Below the pieces are notes generated by a model. The model did no database searches, was not told the origin of the DNA, and saw nothing but the letters and a program-made list of their open reading frames with translations. The position numbers and the translations under genes are program-made. Positions 1 to 10,350 of a stretch of DNA of 64,000 bases are shown piece by piece. Source of the stretch: JAICMB01 sp963795935 (GTDB lineage Bacteria; Acidobacteriota; Terriglobia; Bryobacterales; Bryobacteraceae); contig CAWCJO010000019.1 of NCBI GenBank assembly GCA_963795935.1, positions 1 to 64,000 of the forward strand. The letters are read 5' to 3'. Position 1 is the first letter of the stretch. Every line of letters starts with the position of its first letter.

Positions 1-24
1 CCAGTGTCTCCTCACTTATCCACC

Positions 25-33
25 TGATATAAT
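25..33 (+). promoter_or_regulatory. Extended -10 promoter element (TGATATAAT)
   Basis: The sequence reads TGATATAAT, a perfect TGn plus TATAAT extended -10 box. No convincing -35 hexamer lies upstream, as expected for extended -10 promoters. Transcription would begin near position 40, leaving a leader of about 22 nt that contains the AAAGGAG at 44-50. This excludes an in-frame upstream ATG at 32, which lies inside the -10 box. Confidence 0.5.
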
Positions 34-61
34 GGCGAGCGGCAAAGGAGCCGCAATCGCA

Positions 62-1429
62 ATGTCTCATCCTACCTCTCGCAGATTCTTCCTCGGCGCC
101 GCGACAGCGGCGGCAGCCTCGCGCGTCTGGGGCGCCAACGACAGGATCAACGTGGCGATCGTTGGACTCGGCGGACGCGGGACCGCTCACTTAAGGACCT
201 ACTCCCGGTTGCCCGAGGCTCGCGTCGTGGGACTGTGCGACATCGATCAGGCGGCCCGCGAACGGGCCCAGGCGACTCTTGAAAAGAACACCGGCGAAAA
301 AGCCAAAGAGTTCGTGGACATGCGCGACGCCTTCGCGGACCCCAGCGTGGAAGCCGTTTCGATCGCGACGCCGAACCACTGGCACGCCCTGGCGGCGATC
401 TGGGCCATGAAAGCCGGCAAGGACGTCTATGGCGAGAAGCCGGCCTGCTACAACATCTACGAAGGCCAGCGCATGCTGGAGACCGCCCGGCAGACCAACC
501 GCATGCTGCAGATCGGCTCGCAGCATCGCAGCATGCCGTTTAAGATTAAGGCCATGGCGGCGCTGCAAGGCGGCTTGATCGGAAACATCTACCTGTCCAA
601 GGGATTATGTTTTAAGCGGCGCGCCTCTATCGGCCACAAAGACGACAGTCCCATGCCGCCGGGCGTGGATTGGGATCTTTTCCGGGGGCCCGCGCCCATG
701 CGCCCTTTCAACACGCTGCGCTTCAAATACAACTGGCACTGGTTCTGGGACACGGGCAACGGCGACATCGGCAATCAGGGCGTGCACGAGATCGGCATCT
801 GCCGGTGGGGCCTGGGAGACCCCGCATGGCCCAAGGTGGCCTACGCGCAGGGCGGCAAGTACGCCTATCACGATGACCAGGAGACGCCCAACACGCTGCT
901 GGCGAGCTACGATTACGGGGGCCGCGAGATTGTCTTTGAAGTCCGCGGCCTGTTGACCGGGGGCGAGGGCGTACCAGTGCACCGCCGTCCCGGTCCCCCC
1001 GCCGCAGGCGCCGTCGCGCCGCCCTCGGAGCCCGCGCCTACGGCCACCGCGCCGGTCTCGCGCCCTCCGCTGAATATTATGATCGGGAACCTCTTCTATG
1101 GCGACGACGGTTGGGCCGCCATGAGCGATCAGGGTTTTCAGGCGTTCAAGGGCGAGAGCAACGAACTGATCATGGAAGAACAGCCCGAGAGAGGCGACGC
1201 CACCGGTCTGCACATGCAGAATTTTCTGGCCGCCTGCCGCTCGCGCAATTACAAAGATCTGCACGACGAAATCGCCAACGCCTACTTGAGCGCATCGATG
1301 TGCCACTTGGCGAATATCAGTTATCGCACCGGCCGCAAGCTGACGCTCACGCCCGGACCGAAGTTCGCCAACGACCCCGAGGCAGACAAACTGCTCACGC
1401 GCAACTACCGCAAGCCTTACGTGGTGTGA
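62..1429 (+). CDS. Tat-exported Gfo/Idh/MocA-family oxidoreductase
   Basis: NAD(P)-dependent sugar or inositol-type dehydrogenase of the Gfo/Idh/MocA family, probably periplasmic. The N-terminus has a twin-arginine signal (TSRRFFLGAA, residues 5-14) followed by an Ala-rich stretch ending near residue 24. The Rossmann motif VGLGGRG is at about residues 34-40 and the family EKP motif, whose Lys is catalytic, at 125-127. The C-terminal half is the dimerising beta-sheet domain. A Pro/Ala-rich insertion near residues 310-340 interrupts it and is unusual. I chose ATG 62 because AAAGGAG (44-50) sits 11 nt upstream. The family is greatly expanded in Acidobacteria and Planctomycetes and usually acts on carbohydrates. 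The substrate cannot be told from sequence. Confidence 0.9.
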   Translation: MSHPTSRRFFLGAATAAAASRVWGANDRINVAIVGLGGRGTAHLRTYSRLPEARVVGLCDIDQAARERAQATLEKNTGEKAKEFVDMRDAFADPSVEAVSIATPNHWHALAAIWAMKAGKDVYGEKPACYNIYEGQRMLETARQTNRMLQIGSQHRSMPFKIKAMAALQGGLIGNIYLSKGLCFKRRASIGHKDDSPMPPGVDWDLFRGPAPMRPFNTLRFKYNWHWFWDTGNGDIGNQGVHEIGICRWGLGDPAWPKVAYAQGGKYAYHDDQETPNTLLASYDYGGREIVFEVRGLLTGGEGVPVHRRPGPPAAGAVAPPSEPAPTATAPVSRPPLNIMIGNLFYGDDGWAAMSDQGFQAFKGESNELIMEEQPERGDATGLHMQNFLAACRSRNYKDLHDEIANAYLSASMCHLANISYRTGRKLTLTPGPKFANDPEADKLLTRNYRKPYVV

Positions 1430-1477
1430 GCGGGCCCGCCAGGCGATTATGCATTCGCGCGCATATGCGCCATTGCT

Positions 1478-4400
1478 TTAGAAAGACAACCGCAGCGCGA
1501 ACTGGACCACCCGCGGCGTATTGGCCTGGCTCAGGGCGATGGTTCCGAATCCGGTAGTCGAGATCGAAGTGATTGGGCCGGCGAATACCACGGAGTTGGT
1601 GGCATTGAACATCTCGGTTCGGAATTCCAGACGGAAGCGTTCGGTGAAGGCGATCTGCTTCTGGATCAGAAGGTCGAGATCCTTGTTTGCAGGATTGCGC
1701 ACATCGGGAAGTTCGCGGCTGACATTCCCGAACTGAAACTGCGGCGTTTGATAGAAAGCGGCGGTATTGAAGTACTGGCCGCCGTCGGCGATCCGTGGGC
1801 CTCCCGGAAGCGCGGCCGGGACGCCTGTCGCGTCCGGCCGCTCAATGCCGGTATTATATGCGTTCGAATTGTTGGGCGATGTTACGACGACGGGCAAGCC
1901 GCTCGAGTAGGTATAAATTCCCGCTACCGACCAATTGCCCGCCGCGCGAGCAATCCAGCCATGGCCGAGCCATTTCTTGCCGACTCCGAACGGCAGGTCG
2001 TAGCTGACGCTGAGATTCACATAGTTCGGCACATCCAAATAGGACAACGCGCGGTCGCAGGAGAAGCAATACGTGTTGTTGAAGCCGGCGCTCTGTCCCA
2101 GAAAGCTTCCTAGTTCCCCGACGTTGTCGATAGCCTTCGAACGCGTATAGTTGAACAGGACGGCCAAGCCCTGCGCGAAGCGGCGTTCCACTTTGACCTC
2201 CAAGGCATTGTAGGTGGCATGTCCAAATGGCGCCTGGCTGGCGTTCACGCCCGTGAACTGAGGATAAGGCCGCAGTAACTGCGCATACTGCACGGTAGGC
2301 AGACTCAGGATTGAGGTGGAATCCGTTATGTATCCATAAAAAGGATTTGGTACCGTCTTCAACAACTGCGATCCCAGGGTCAATTGCGCCGGCGTAAGTT
2401 GATTTAAGGCAACGGAGGTCGGCAGCGCGACCGAGCTCGTCCCGGTATAACCCACGTTGAGGAGCATCTCGAACGGCAATTGCCGTTGGAGATCGAACGA
2501 CCATTCCGCCGTATAGGGCAGGCGCTGATCGCGTAACGGGCCGCTGATGGATTGGCCCAGCAGCGTGCTTAACCCGAGCGAATTTCCCGTGGGCTGGATC
2601 AAGCCCTGGGGAAACGGGTTGCTGAGGTTGAAAGTGGGCGTGACGGTATCGGATTGCGTTACAAGGTTCGACGTCGTTCTGGTGAAACCCTGTGAGACGT
2701 CCGTATTCGGAACCAGCGGGCTGTGAAAGATTCCGGCTCCAGACCGGATCACGGTCTTGTCATTCACCCGGTACGCAATTCCGCCCCGCGGATCCCAGTT
2801 GTTCGTGTCGGCAATCTGAGTCCGCGATCCCCGGCCATTTACGCCCACAAAACCAACTCCGCCAACCAAGTTATAACCGGGGACTTGCAAAGAAGAGGGG
2901 TCGGTCAAATCGAGGAAGATATCGCTGTTGTGAGCTTCGTGAATCGGCAACTCCAGGTTGTATCGGATTCCGAGCGTGACGGTCAGGTTCGGCGTCGCGT
3001 GCCATTCGTCTTGAAAGTACGAGGCATAGTATGGGTGAGTCTGATAGACGGGCGGGTTGATATTGTATGAGACCGAGGCAGCGCCGAGCAAAAGCGATGC
3101 GAGACCGGATCCCGTGGAGGTGGCGGCGGCCTGCGGGTTTGGCCCCGCCGTATAGGCGCTGCTTGCGGATATGCTGAGAGGCAGGGGATTGTTTATCGAG
3201 ACCGTGAAATAACGCCAGTCAAAGCCGGCTTTAAAGTTATGGCTTCCCCGTAGCATTGTGATGGAGGCGGCATACTGATACGTTCGCGAGATCACGACGT
3301 TATCAGCGGTTCCTTGCGGCCCCAAGCCGCTCAGTCCCGTAGCGGAGAGCACGGGAAAATAGGCGGCTGTTTGCCCCGTGGTTACCGTGGATGGAAAGCC
3401 GAGCGACGCTTGATCGAAACCGAGCGTGAGCGGAACCCTGTTCGTCTGGCTATTTGCCAGCGAGAAATGGTGCTCGAATACAACACGCGGGCTAATCACC
3501 CAGGTATGATCGACCATCCAATTCGTGCCCGGGATGACGTTTGGCGTCTGAACCGGAGACTCCGGGTTGCCATATACCAGAGGCTGCGAGTTCAAGTCGT
3601 TGAACCAGTCGCCACGCGCGAAAATACTGTGCTTCTCATTAAACTGGTGATCGATTCGGGCGTCGACGCGATCGTTCGCAAGCGTATTCGAGGCGGAGCT
3701 CAAGAAGTTATTCGTGTCGCTGAGGCCGATACCTTGCTCGTTCGGCAGCGGATAATACTTCAGCAGATTCGTGGCGATTGGATTTAAGAGGTTGGATGGG
3801 ATAATATTGCCAGGGAACGCATCCCGGATGTACCGGGTAGTTCCGGCGGGGGCCGTTGGATCGAGCCGCGTTGTGGTTGGGTCGTAGATCGCGATCAGCT
3901 TGCCGTTGGTGTCGAATGTATGCGAGAAGTCCCCCTGCCGCTCGGCCGCGGTGGGCACCGTGCCCAGGAAAGAGGCATAGCTGCTCTGGCGCAAGCCCTC
4001 ATAACCGACGAAGAAAAAAGTCCGATTCCGGCCGTTATAGAGTTTCGGAATGACCGCGGGACCGCCCAATACAAACCCGTACTGGTTCTTGCGAAAGCTC
4101 GTGCGAGGCTGGCCGGCTTTGTTCGCGTTGAACCCATTTGCATCGAGTAAATAGTTCTGTAAAAACTCATGCAAGTTGCCGTGAACGGAGTTTGTCCCCG
4201 ACTTGATGCTGTAGCTGACGACACCTCCGCCGGTACGGCCAAACTCGGCGTCATACGGGTTGGTGTTCACTCGAAATTCCTGGATCGCGTCAACCTGCGG
4301 TATACCCGAAACCTGGTTGTTGTATGTGCCGGTATCGGCCGCTCCGTCGAGTAGAATCTCGTTCGTGTTACTGCGTGATCCATTGATATGAAAATTCGCC

Positions 4401-4912
4401 GTGGTTGATTCGCTCAAAGTGTTATCACCGGGATTGACGGAGCCCGGAATCACGCCCGCGGCGAGCCGGAGCAGCAGGAGAGGATTTCGCGTATTGAGCG
4501 GGATCGCTTGAACGAACTCGTTTTCGACCACCGATCCGCGATCCGCTTTCTCCACCTGCAAGAGCGGCGCCCGCTCACTCACATTGACCGACTCCGTAAC
4601 TGTCCCGGTCTTAAGATTGAAATCAATCGTTCGTGTCTGGCCCACCTCAAGAGATACGGCTTCGAGGCGAGTAGTCGCAAATCCCGTTGCTGAACAACTT
4701 GCGTCGTACACTCCGGGAGGCAGGGGCGGCACGATATAACGGCCTTCAGAATTGGTCTGAGTGGTGACCTTCACTCCTGTCGAGCGATTTGTGAACTCAA
4801 CTGTCGCGTTCGGAATTACCGCTTCCGTTGGATCGGTTACGCGCCCCGATACCGTGGCATTCTGACCCCATGCGCACACGCAGAGCGCAAAAAGCGCTAC
4901 AAGAGATTTCAT
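1478..4912 (-). CDS. TonB-dependent receptor, Oar-like, with N-terminal carboxypeptidase-regulatory domain
   Basis: Large outer-membrane receptor of about 1144 residues. A signal peptide (MKSLVALFALCVCAWG) leads into a Cna-B/carboxypeptidase-regulatory-like beta-sandwich (GRVTDPTEAVIPNATVEF, about residues 22-100). A plug domain and a long beta-barrel follow, and the protein ends ALRLSF with the terminal Phe typical of outer-membrane proteins. Such receptors are thought to take up polymers or peptides and are abundant in Solibacter-like genomes. ATG 4912 gives the cleanest signal peptide but has no Shine-Dalgarno (SD) sequence. A TTG at 4936 has a good GGAGG 6 nt upstream and would add eight residues, so the start is uncertain. 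The ligand is unknown. It runs convergently towards the oxidoreductase at 62-1429. Confidence 0.9.
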   Translation of the reverse strand: MKSLVALFALCVCAWGQNATVSGRVTDPTEAVIPNATVEFTNRSTGVKVTTQTNSEGRYIVPPLPPGVYDASCSATGFATTRLEAVSLEVGQTRTIDFNLKTGTVTESVNVSERAPLLQVEKADRGSVVENEFVQAIPLNTRNPLLLLRLAAGVIPGSVNPGDNTLSESTTANFHINGSRSNTNEILLDGAADTGTYNNQVSGIPQVDAIQEFRVNTNPYDAEFGRTGGGVVSYSIKSGTNSVHGNLHEFLQNYLLDANGFNANKAGQPRTSFRKNQYGFVLGGPAVIPKLYNGRNRTFFFVGYEGLRQSSYASFLGTVPTAAERQGDFSHTFDTNGKLIAIYDPTTTRLDPTAPAGTTRYIRDAFPGNIIPSNLLNPIATNLLKYYPLPNEQGIGLSDTNNFLSSASNTLANDRVDARIDHQFNEKHSIFARGDWFNDLNSQPLVYGNPESPVQTPNVIPGTNWMVDHTWVISPRVVFEHHFSLANSQTNRVPLTLGFDQASLGFPSTVTTGQTAAYFPVLSATGLSGLGPQGTADNVVISRTYQYAASITMLRGSHNFKAGFDWRYFTVSINNPLPLSISASSAYTAGPNPQAAATSTGSGLASLLLGAASVSYNINPPVYQTHPYYASYFQDEWHATPNLTVTLGIRYNLELPIHEAHNSDIFLDLTDPSSLQVPGYNLVGGVGFVGVNGRGSRTQIADTNNWDPRGGIAYRVNDKTVIRSGAGIFHSPLVPNTDVSQGFTRTTSNLVTQSDTVTPTFNLSNPFPQGLIQPTGNSLGLSTLLGQSISGPLRDQRLPYTAEWSFDLQRQLPFEMLLNVGYTGTSSVALPTSVALNQLTPAQLTLGSQLLKTVPNPFYGYITDSTSILSLPTVQYAQLLRPYPQFTGVNASQAPFGHATYNALEVKVERRFAQGLAVLFNYTRSKAIDNVGELGSFLGQSAGFNNTYCFSCDRALSYLDVPNYVNLSVSYDLPFGVGKKWLGHGWIARAAGNWSVAGIYTYSSGLPVVVTSPNNSNAYNTGIERPDATGVPAALPGGPRIADGGQYFNTAAFYQTPQFQFGNVSRELPDVRNPANKDLDLLIQKQIAFTERFRLEFRTEMFNATNSVVFAGPITSISTTGFGTIALSQANTPRVVQFALRLSF

Positions 4913-5040
4913 ATCAGCCGGAGTATAACATAGCAAGCTTCGCCTCCAGATAATTTTTGTGTTCCTCGCTGAAAAGGCCGTTTAAGCCGGCCTCAGGCCG
5001 CGGGTAAGATCTTGAGAAAAGGACACCAATACTCTTGCCT

Positions 5041-5245
5041 TTAGAAGTATACCTTCATCGCGAGCTGAAGATGCGTGGCAATCCGAAACTGGTGATCGCC
5101 CGAACGTTCCGCTCGTGATGCTGAGTGCCGGAGCATTCCAGTTGGGATGATTCAGGACATTGAATACACGCGGATACATTCTTTGCCCACAATTCTTCTC
5201 TCGGTTATCGCGGCAGACTCCTGTCTCGCGACGTAGGCAAGTCAT
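5041..5245 (-). pseudogene. C-terminal remnant of a second TonB-dependent receptor
   Basis: A minus-strand frame carries FNVLNHPNWNAP and TSGTFG, the hallmark near-C-terminal pattern of the Oar-like receptors (compare FNATNSV in the intact neighbour). After a one-frame shift near 5110 the sequence continues RIATHLQLAMKVYF and stops at 5041-5043. This matches the usual receptor ending, including the final Phe. No plug or barrel precedes it. It is the degraded tail of a receptor gene, left by deletion or recombination next to the intact copy. Confidence 0.6.
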
Positions 5246-5379
5246 TTTCTTGTTCTGCCGCAGGTGCGCTCATGTGGCTACACGTATAACTCATTGACAT
5301 GCGTCGCGCGCTTGAGCGTCACGGCGCCCTAACCTCGAATAAGGTCAATGCAGCTCACAAGGCGTTTAAAGAACCAACC
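5246..5379. other. Intergenic region, no gene seen
   Basis: About 134 bp between the receptor remnant and the 3' end of the sugar isomerase-like gene. I see no coding frame, strong hairpin or promoter. Confidence 0.4.
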
Positions 5380-6276
5380 CTAAACCCGCTCGATCTCCTT
5401 CATGAGCCCCGCCAGCGACGTCTCCGTGGAAGCCGCTTTGCCGCCCGGCCCGCGCCAGTGCGTCTCCAGGTTGAACGTCTCTTTATAGCCGGTCTTCAGC
5501 AGCGCCCGTATCTGCCCCGTGTTGTCGAATTCGCCCTGACCCACGGCGGTCCATTCCACTTTGCCGTTCGGCCCCCGCCGGAAATCGCGCAGATGCACAT
5601 GAAAAATGCGCGCTGGATCGAGAAGGCGGAAGCCGTCGGGATACGGCGTATCACCTTTCTCCGCATCGTTGTTCGGATCCCACGTCAACCCCAAGTTGTC
5701 GTCTTTGACCGCGCGCAGCAGCGCCGCCGATTGCGCCGCCGACCACACATAGCTGTTCGCAAGGTTTTCGACCGCCAGCCTGATCCCGCGAGCCTTGGCG
5801 CGCCGCGCGGCTTCTCCCAGCAGCTCGTAAATGCGCGGGTAAAGGGCATCGTCCGGAGTCTCGCCGCTCTTGTACGTAAACGCAAAAACGCGCAGCTTGT
5901 CCGTCCCCAGAATCTTCGCACGCTCCATTGCGCCATCGAGCAGCGTCCATTGCTCTTCCAGCGCTTGGGAATCCCGCGGCAGCGCGCCCCTGAAAAACGC
6001 CGTATCCGCTATTGATGTCTTGAGCTGCCGCGCATCCAGCAGCGCCTTGGCTTCACGGATTTTATCGAGCGGTTGCGCGGTGTTGTATTTGCCCCAAATC
6101 GAGCGCAGCTCCGCGTAAGCGAGACCGTGCCGACGGATGAAGTCCGCCGCGACCCGCAGGTCCTCATCGATCTCGTCCGTCGTGATACCGAGATGCACCT
6201 GCTCGAGCGTGGCGGCGCGCAACAGCGGCGCCGCCACGAATGTCGATAAGACCTGTCGCCGGCTGTAAGAATTCAT
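5380..6276 (-). CDS. Exported sugar phosphate isomerase/epimerase-like TIM-barrel protein
   Basis: 298-residue member of the xylose isomerase-like TIM-barrel superfamily (AP endonuclease family 2 fold). The N-terminus YSRRQVLSTFVAAPLLRAA looks like a Tat signal. Probable metal ligands lie on successive strands: Glu in VENLANSY, Asp in TWDPNNDA, His in FHVHLRDF and Glu in NLETHW. These are the usual positions for sugar isomerases and epimerases such as hydroxypyruvate isomerase. Exported versions in Acidobacteria are common but biochemically uncharacterised. The gene is divergent from the small secreted protein at 6294, with 17 bp between start codons. The exact reaction is unknown. Confidence 0.82.
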   Translation of the reverse strand: MNSYSRRQVLSTFVAAPLLRAATLEQVHLGITTDEIDEDLRVAADFIRRHGLAYAELRSIWGKYNTAQPLDKIREAKALLDARQLKTSIADTAFFRGALPRDSQALEEQWTLLDGAMERAKILGTDKLRVFAFTYKSGETPDDALYPRIYELLGEAARRAKARGIRLAVENLANSYVWSAAQSAALLRAVKDDNLGLTWDPNNDAEKGDTPYPDGFRLLDPARIFHVHLRDFRRGPNGKVEWTAVGQGEFDNTGQIRALLKTGYKETFNLETHWRGPGGKAASTETSLAGLMKEIERV

Positions 6277-6293
6277 GGCGATACTATTGAATC

Positions 6294-6824
6294 ATGTTAT
6301 CCCGCGCCTTCGCGGCCGCAATCGCGCTAACCATTGCCTTAACCGGCGGCGCCGCCTTCGCCGGCAGCGCCGCCGGTATCCGCTGGACACAGCCGCCATC
6401 CTGGAATCCGCAGCCGGAGCGTCCCATGCGCGCGGCCACCTACGTTGTGCCCGCCGCGCCGCCGGGCGGCCGGGACGGAGAATGCGCGGTATATTATTTC
6501 GGCCCCCACCAGGGCGGCACGGTCGACGCCAACGTGAAGCGTTGGATCGGTCAATTCGAGGGCGGCGAGAAGAATGCCAAGACCGCGAAGCGCACCATTC
6601 ACGGCCTCAACGTTACAACCGTCGCGGCCTCCGGCGCCTATAGCGGCATGGGTGGACCCATGGCCCCCACGAAGACGGTGGAGCCGGATTACCGTCTGCT
6701 TGGCGCTATTGTCGAGGCCCCCGAAGGGCTCGTATTTTTCAAGTTCACCGGACCGGCCGCGACCGTCGCCGCCAATCAATCGAAATTCGACGCCATGCTG
6801 AACTCGCTCGCGCCCGCCCGCTAA
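6294..6824 (+). CDS. Secreted protein of unknown function
   Basis: 176 residues with a clear signal peptide (LSRAFAAAIALTIALTGGAAFA, about residues 2-23). The mature part contains WTQPPSWNPQPERPMRAATY and a later VYYFGPHQGG segment. Similar small periplasmic proteins occur in Acidobacteria and Planctomycetes, but I know of no assigned function. It ends 3 nt before the glucosidase gene, so the two are probably cotranscribed. It could be a periplasmic accessory protein, but nothing in the sequence fixes a role. Confidence 0.7.
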   Translation: MLSRAFAAAIALTIALTGGAAFAGSAAGIRWTQPPSWNPQPERPMRAATYVVPAAPPGGRDGECAVYYFGPHQGGTVDANVKRWIGQFEGGEKNAKTAKRTIHGLNVTTVAASGAYSGMGGPMAPTKTVEPDYRLLGAIVEAPEGLVFFKFTGPAATVAANQSKFDAMLNSLAPAR

Positions 6825-6827
6825 AAG

Positions 6828-9441
6828 ATGGGAGCCGAAAAAGAGCGCCTTCTCGAATCGCAGCGCCACGAGAAGCACTGGGAGCGCTGGGGTCCCTATC
6901 TCGCAGAGCGCGCCTGGGCCAATCCGCGCGAAGATTACAGCGCCAATGGCGATGCCTGGAAATACTTCCCTCACGATGACGCGCGCTCGCGCGCTTACCG
7001 CTGGACCGAAGACGGCATTCTCGGCATCTGCGATAACCACCAGCGGTTGTGTTTCGCCATCGCGCTCTGGAATGGACGCGATCCTATTTTAAAGGAGCGG
7101 CTCTTCGGCCTTTCCGGCCCGCAAGGCAATCATGGCGAAGACGTCAAGGAATATTACTACTATCTCGATTCCACGCCCACCCACTCCTACATGAAGGGTC
7201 TGTATAAGTATCCACAACTCGAGTTCCCGTATAAGCATCTGATCGAAGTGAACGGCGGCCGTAACCGCTCCATGCCGGAATACGAGTTGATCGATACCGG
7301 CATCTTCGATCAGAATCGCTATTTCGACGTCTTCGTCGAATACGCCAAAGCCGACTACAACGATATCCTGATCCGCGTGACCGCCATCAATCGCGGACCC
7401 GATCCGGCCCTGCTTCACTTCCTGCCTACCGTCTGGTTCCGCAATACCTGGTCCTGGGGCTACACTCACGCGCCCCGCCCGGCCCTGCATCGCGACGACG
7501 CCAATCGCATCGTCATCACGGATCCGACGCTCGGGCAGTACACGTTCGAATTCGACGGCAGCCCCGAACTGCTTTTTACCGATAACGATACCAACGTCGA
7601 GCGCCTCTACCATCAACCCGCGGCCGGCGCTCACTTCAAAGACGCGTTTCACGATTACATCGTGGACGGGCGCAAGGACGCCGTCCGGCCGGACGCAACC
7701 GGCTCCAAAGCGTGCGGCTGGTATCGGCTCGATCTCGCGGGCGGAGCGAGCCGGACGCTGTACTTCCGGCTGCACGAAAATCCCGGCAGCGCGGCCGATT
7801 TCGACGGCATCTTCCGGCCAGCGCATCGCGGAAGCGGACGAGTTCTACAGTTTCGCGCCCGATCATCTGTCCCAAGATGGCCGCGCCGTGCAGCGCCAGG
7901 CCTTCGCCGGCCTACTGTGGAGCAAGCAGTTCTATAACTACATCGTGCAGCAATGGCTGGACGGCGATCCGGCGTTTCCGCCGCCGCCGCAGCAGCGCAA
8001 AGAAGGGCGCAATTGCTCATGGACACACGTTTTCAACGACGACGTGCTCTCCATTCCAGATAAATGGGAGTACCCCTGGTATGCCGCCTGGGACCTTGCG
8101 TTTCACATGATCCCGCTGGCGCTGGTCGATCCCGATCTCGCCAAACGGCAGCTCGGGCGCTTTCTGCGCGAGTGGTACATGTCGCCCAACGGCCAGCTTC
8201 CGGCCTATGAATGGGAGTTTAGCGACGTCAACCCTCCGGTGCACGCATGGTCCTGCTGGCGCGTCTTCAAAATCGACTGGAAGCTGCAAGGCAAACCCGA
8301 TTACCAATTTCTCGAGGCGGCCTATCACAAGCTTCTGATGAATTTCACGTGGTGGGTGAACCGCAAGGATTCCGAAGGCAATAATATTTTCGAAGGCGGC
8401 TTTCTGGGACTCGACAATATCGGCGTCTTCGATCGCAGCAAGCCGCTGCCCGACGGCGGCCATATCGAGCAGGCCGACGGAACGGCGTGGATGGCCATGT
8501 ACTGCCTCATCATGCTCAAGATCGCGCTCGATCTGTGCCCCCACGACCGCGCCTACGAGGATATCGCCAGTAAATTCTTCGAGCATTTTCTCTATATCGC
8601 GACCGCCATGAATGCCGTCGGGGACCACGGCCTGTGGGACGAAGAGGACGGCTTTTACTACGACTGGTTGCGGCTGCCGGACGGCCACACCGAGCCTTTG
8701 CGCGTCCGTTCCATCGTCGGATTAATTCCGATATTCGCGGTCGCAACGCTCGATCTGGATGTGATCGATTCGCTGCCCGGTTTCAAAAGCCGCATGGATT
8801 GGTTCGTCGCGCACCGGCCCGACCTATGCGGCAACATCGCGTCCCTCACCCGGCAGGGCGCCGCCGAACGCCGTCTGCTCGCGGCCATGCAACGGCCCAA
8901 GTTGGTGCGCGTGCTGGCCCGCATGTTCGACGAGAACGAATTCCTCTCCCCGGGCGGCCTGCGGTCCGTTTCGCGCTATCACAAGGACCACCCCTTCGTT
9001 CTGCACACCAACGGAGAAACGCGGTCGGTCGATTACGAGCCCGCGGAATCCCGCACCGACATGTTCGGCGGAAATTCCAATTGGCGCGGACCGGTGTGGT
9101 TCCCCGTCAATTTCCTGATGATCGAATCGCTCCAGAAATTCCATCACTATTTCGGCGACGATCTGCAAGTCGAATTCCCCACCAATTCCGGACACAAAAT
9201 GAACCTCGGCGACGCCGCGGCGGAGCTATCGCGGCGTCTCTCCCACATCTTTCTACGCGATTCGAACGGACGGCGGCCGGTGTTCGGCGGCGATGAGAAA
9301 TTCCAGACCGACCCGCACTTCCGCGATTATATTCCCTTTCACGAATACTTCAATGGCGACGATTCGGCGGGTCTCGGCGCCAGCCATCAGACCGGCTGGA
9401 CCGCATTAGTGGCGAAGCTGCTGCAGCAAAGCGGAGAGTGA
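6828..9441 (+). CDS. MGH1-like glucosidase (GH63/GH15-like alpha/alpha barrel), with one apparent frameshift
   Basis: About 870 residues once the frame is restored. The N-terminus (RWGPYLAERAWANPREDY, then FPHDDARSRAYRWTEDGILG) and the C-terminal block (YEPAESRTDMFGGNSNWRGP) are typical of bacterial glucosidases annotated as MGH1-like or GH63-related. These hydrolyse alpha-glucosides or glucosylglycerate-type compounds. There is no signal peptide, so it is cytoplasmic. The frame shifts by one base near 7815-7820 in CGGCCAGC: the first part ends AADFDGIF and the second resumes QRIAEADEFYSFAPDH. Both halves are well conserved, so an extra base in the sequence is the simplest explanation. The stop overlaps the start of the following SDR gene (GTGA). 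Confidence 0.82.
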
Positions 9442-10223
9442 GCGGCAACGTGAAAAACTTCATGGATCTTACCGGCCGCGTCGCGGTCGTTATCGGAGGC
9501 ACAACCGGCCTCGGACGCGTCATCGGTTTGGGTTTGGCGGAGGCCGGCGCCGCCGTCGTGCCAACCGGCAGAAGAGCGGACAAAGTAGACGAAGCGTGCG
9601 GCGCCATATCCGCGGCCGGCCGCGAGACCTTGAACTGCCCGATCGACGTCGGCAGCCGCGCCTCCATCGATCGCCTCCGCGACGCCGTCGTGAGCAAATT
9701 CGGCCAGGTCGACATTTTGCTGAACGCGGCGGGCCGGACCAAGCGCACGCCCTCCAAGGACGTGCCGGAAGAGGAATGGCAGTCCATCATGGATACCAAC
9801 CTCACCGGCATGCTGCGCGCCTGCCAATCGTTTTACGAGCCGCTCGCGGCGAACAGGCGCGGCCGCATCGTCAACATCGCCTCGCTCAGCTCCTTCGTGG
9901 GTCTCTTCGAGGTTGCCGCCTATTGCGCTTCCAAAGCCGCCGTGCTGTCGCTGACTCGCTCTCTTGCGGTCGAATGGGCCAAACACGGGATCAATGTCAA
10001 CGCCATCGCGCCCGGCGTCTTCCGCACGGACCTGAATGCGTCGCTTCTCGACGGTACCCAGCGAGGCCGCGAATTTCTGCTGCGCACTCCCATGGGCCGC
10101 TTCGGAGATCCTCGCGAGCTGACCGCCGCCGCCATCCTGCTCGCCTCCGACGCCGCCAGCTTCATCACGGGCCAATGCATCGCGGTCGATGGAGGCTTTC
10201 TCGCTTCGGGCGTGAACACGTAG
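9438..10223 (+). CDS. Short-chain dehydrogenase/reductase (glucose/gluconate dehydrogenase type)
   Basis: 261-residue classical SDR. The nucleotide-binding motif GGTTGLG is at about residues 20-26, NAAG near residue 97, the catalytic Ser in IASLSS, and the YCASK active site follows. The C-terminus has the usual PGVFRTD and GQCIAVDGG segments. It resembles 2-deoxy-D-gluconate 3-dehydrogenase or gluconate 5-dehydrogenase-like enzymes. The GTG start overlaps the stop of the glucosidase by 4 bp, indicating translational coupling and a role in the same sugar pathway. An internal ATG (MDLTGR) is an alternative start. Substrate unknown. Confidence 0.85.
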   Translation: MSGNVKNFMDLTGRVAVVIGGTTGLGRVIGLGLAEAGAAVVPTGRRADKVDEACGAISAAGRETLNCPIDVGSRASIDRLRDAVVSKFGQVDILLNAAGRTKRTPSKDVPEEEWQSIMDTNLTGMLRACQSFYEPLAANRRGRIVNIASLSSFVGLFEVAAYCASKAAVLSLTRSLAVEWAKHGINVNAIAPGVFRTDLNASLLDGTQRGREFLLRTPMGRFGDPRELTAAAILLASDAASFITGQCIAVDGGFLASGVNT

Positions 10224-10350
10224 GTGGATGGGGCTCGGGCCGAGAGGATGTGAAAGGGCTCGTGGCTTACGAGACATTCAACGATTGAGACCTTTTCACT
10301 GCGCGTTGCCCCATTGCGGCTGCACGCCAGCGCGCCTTATGAGGCACTGT

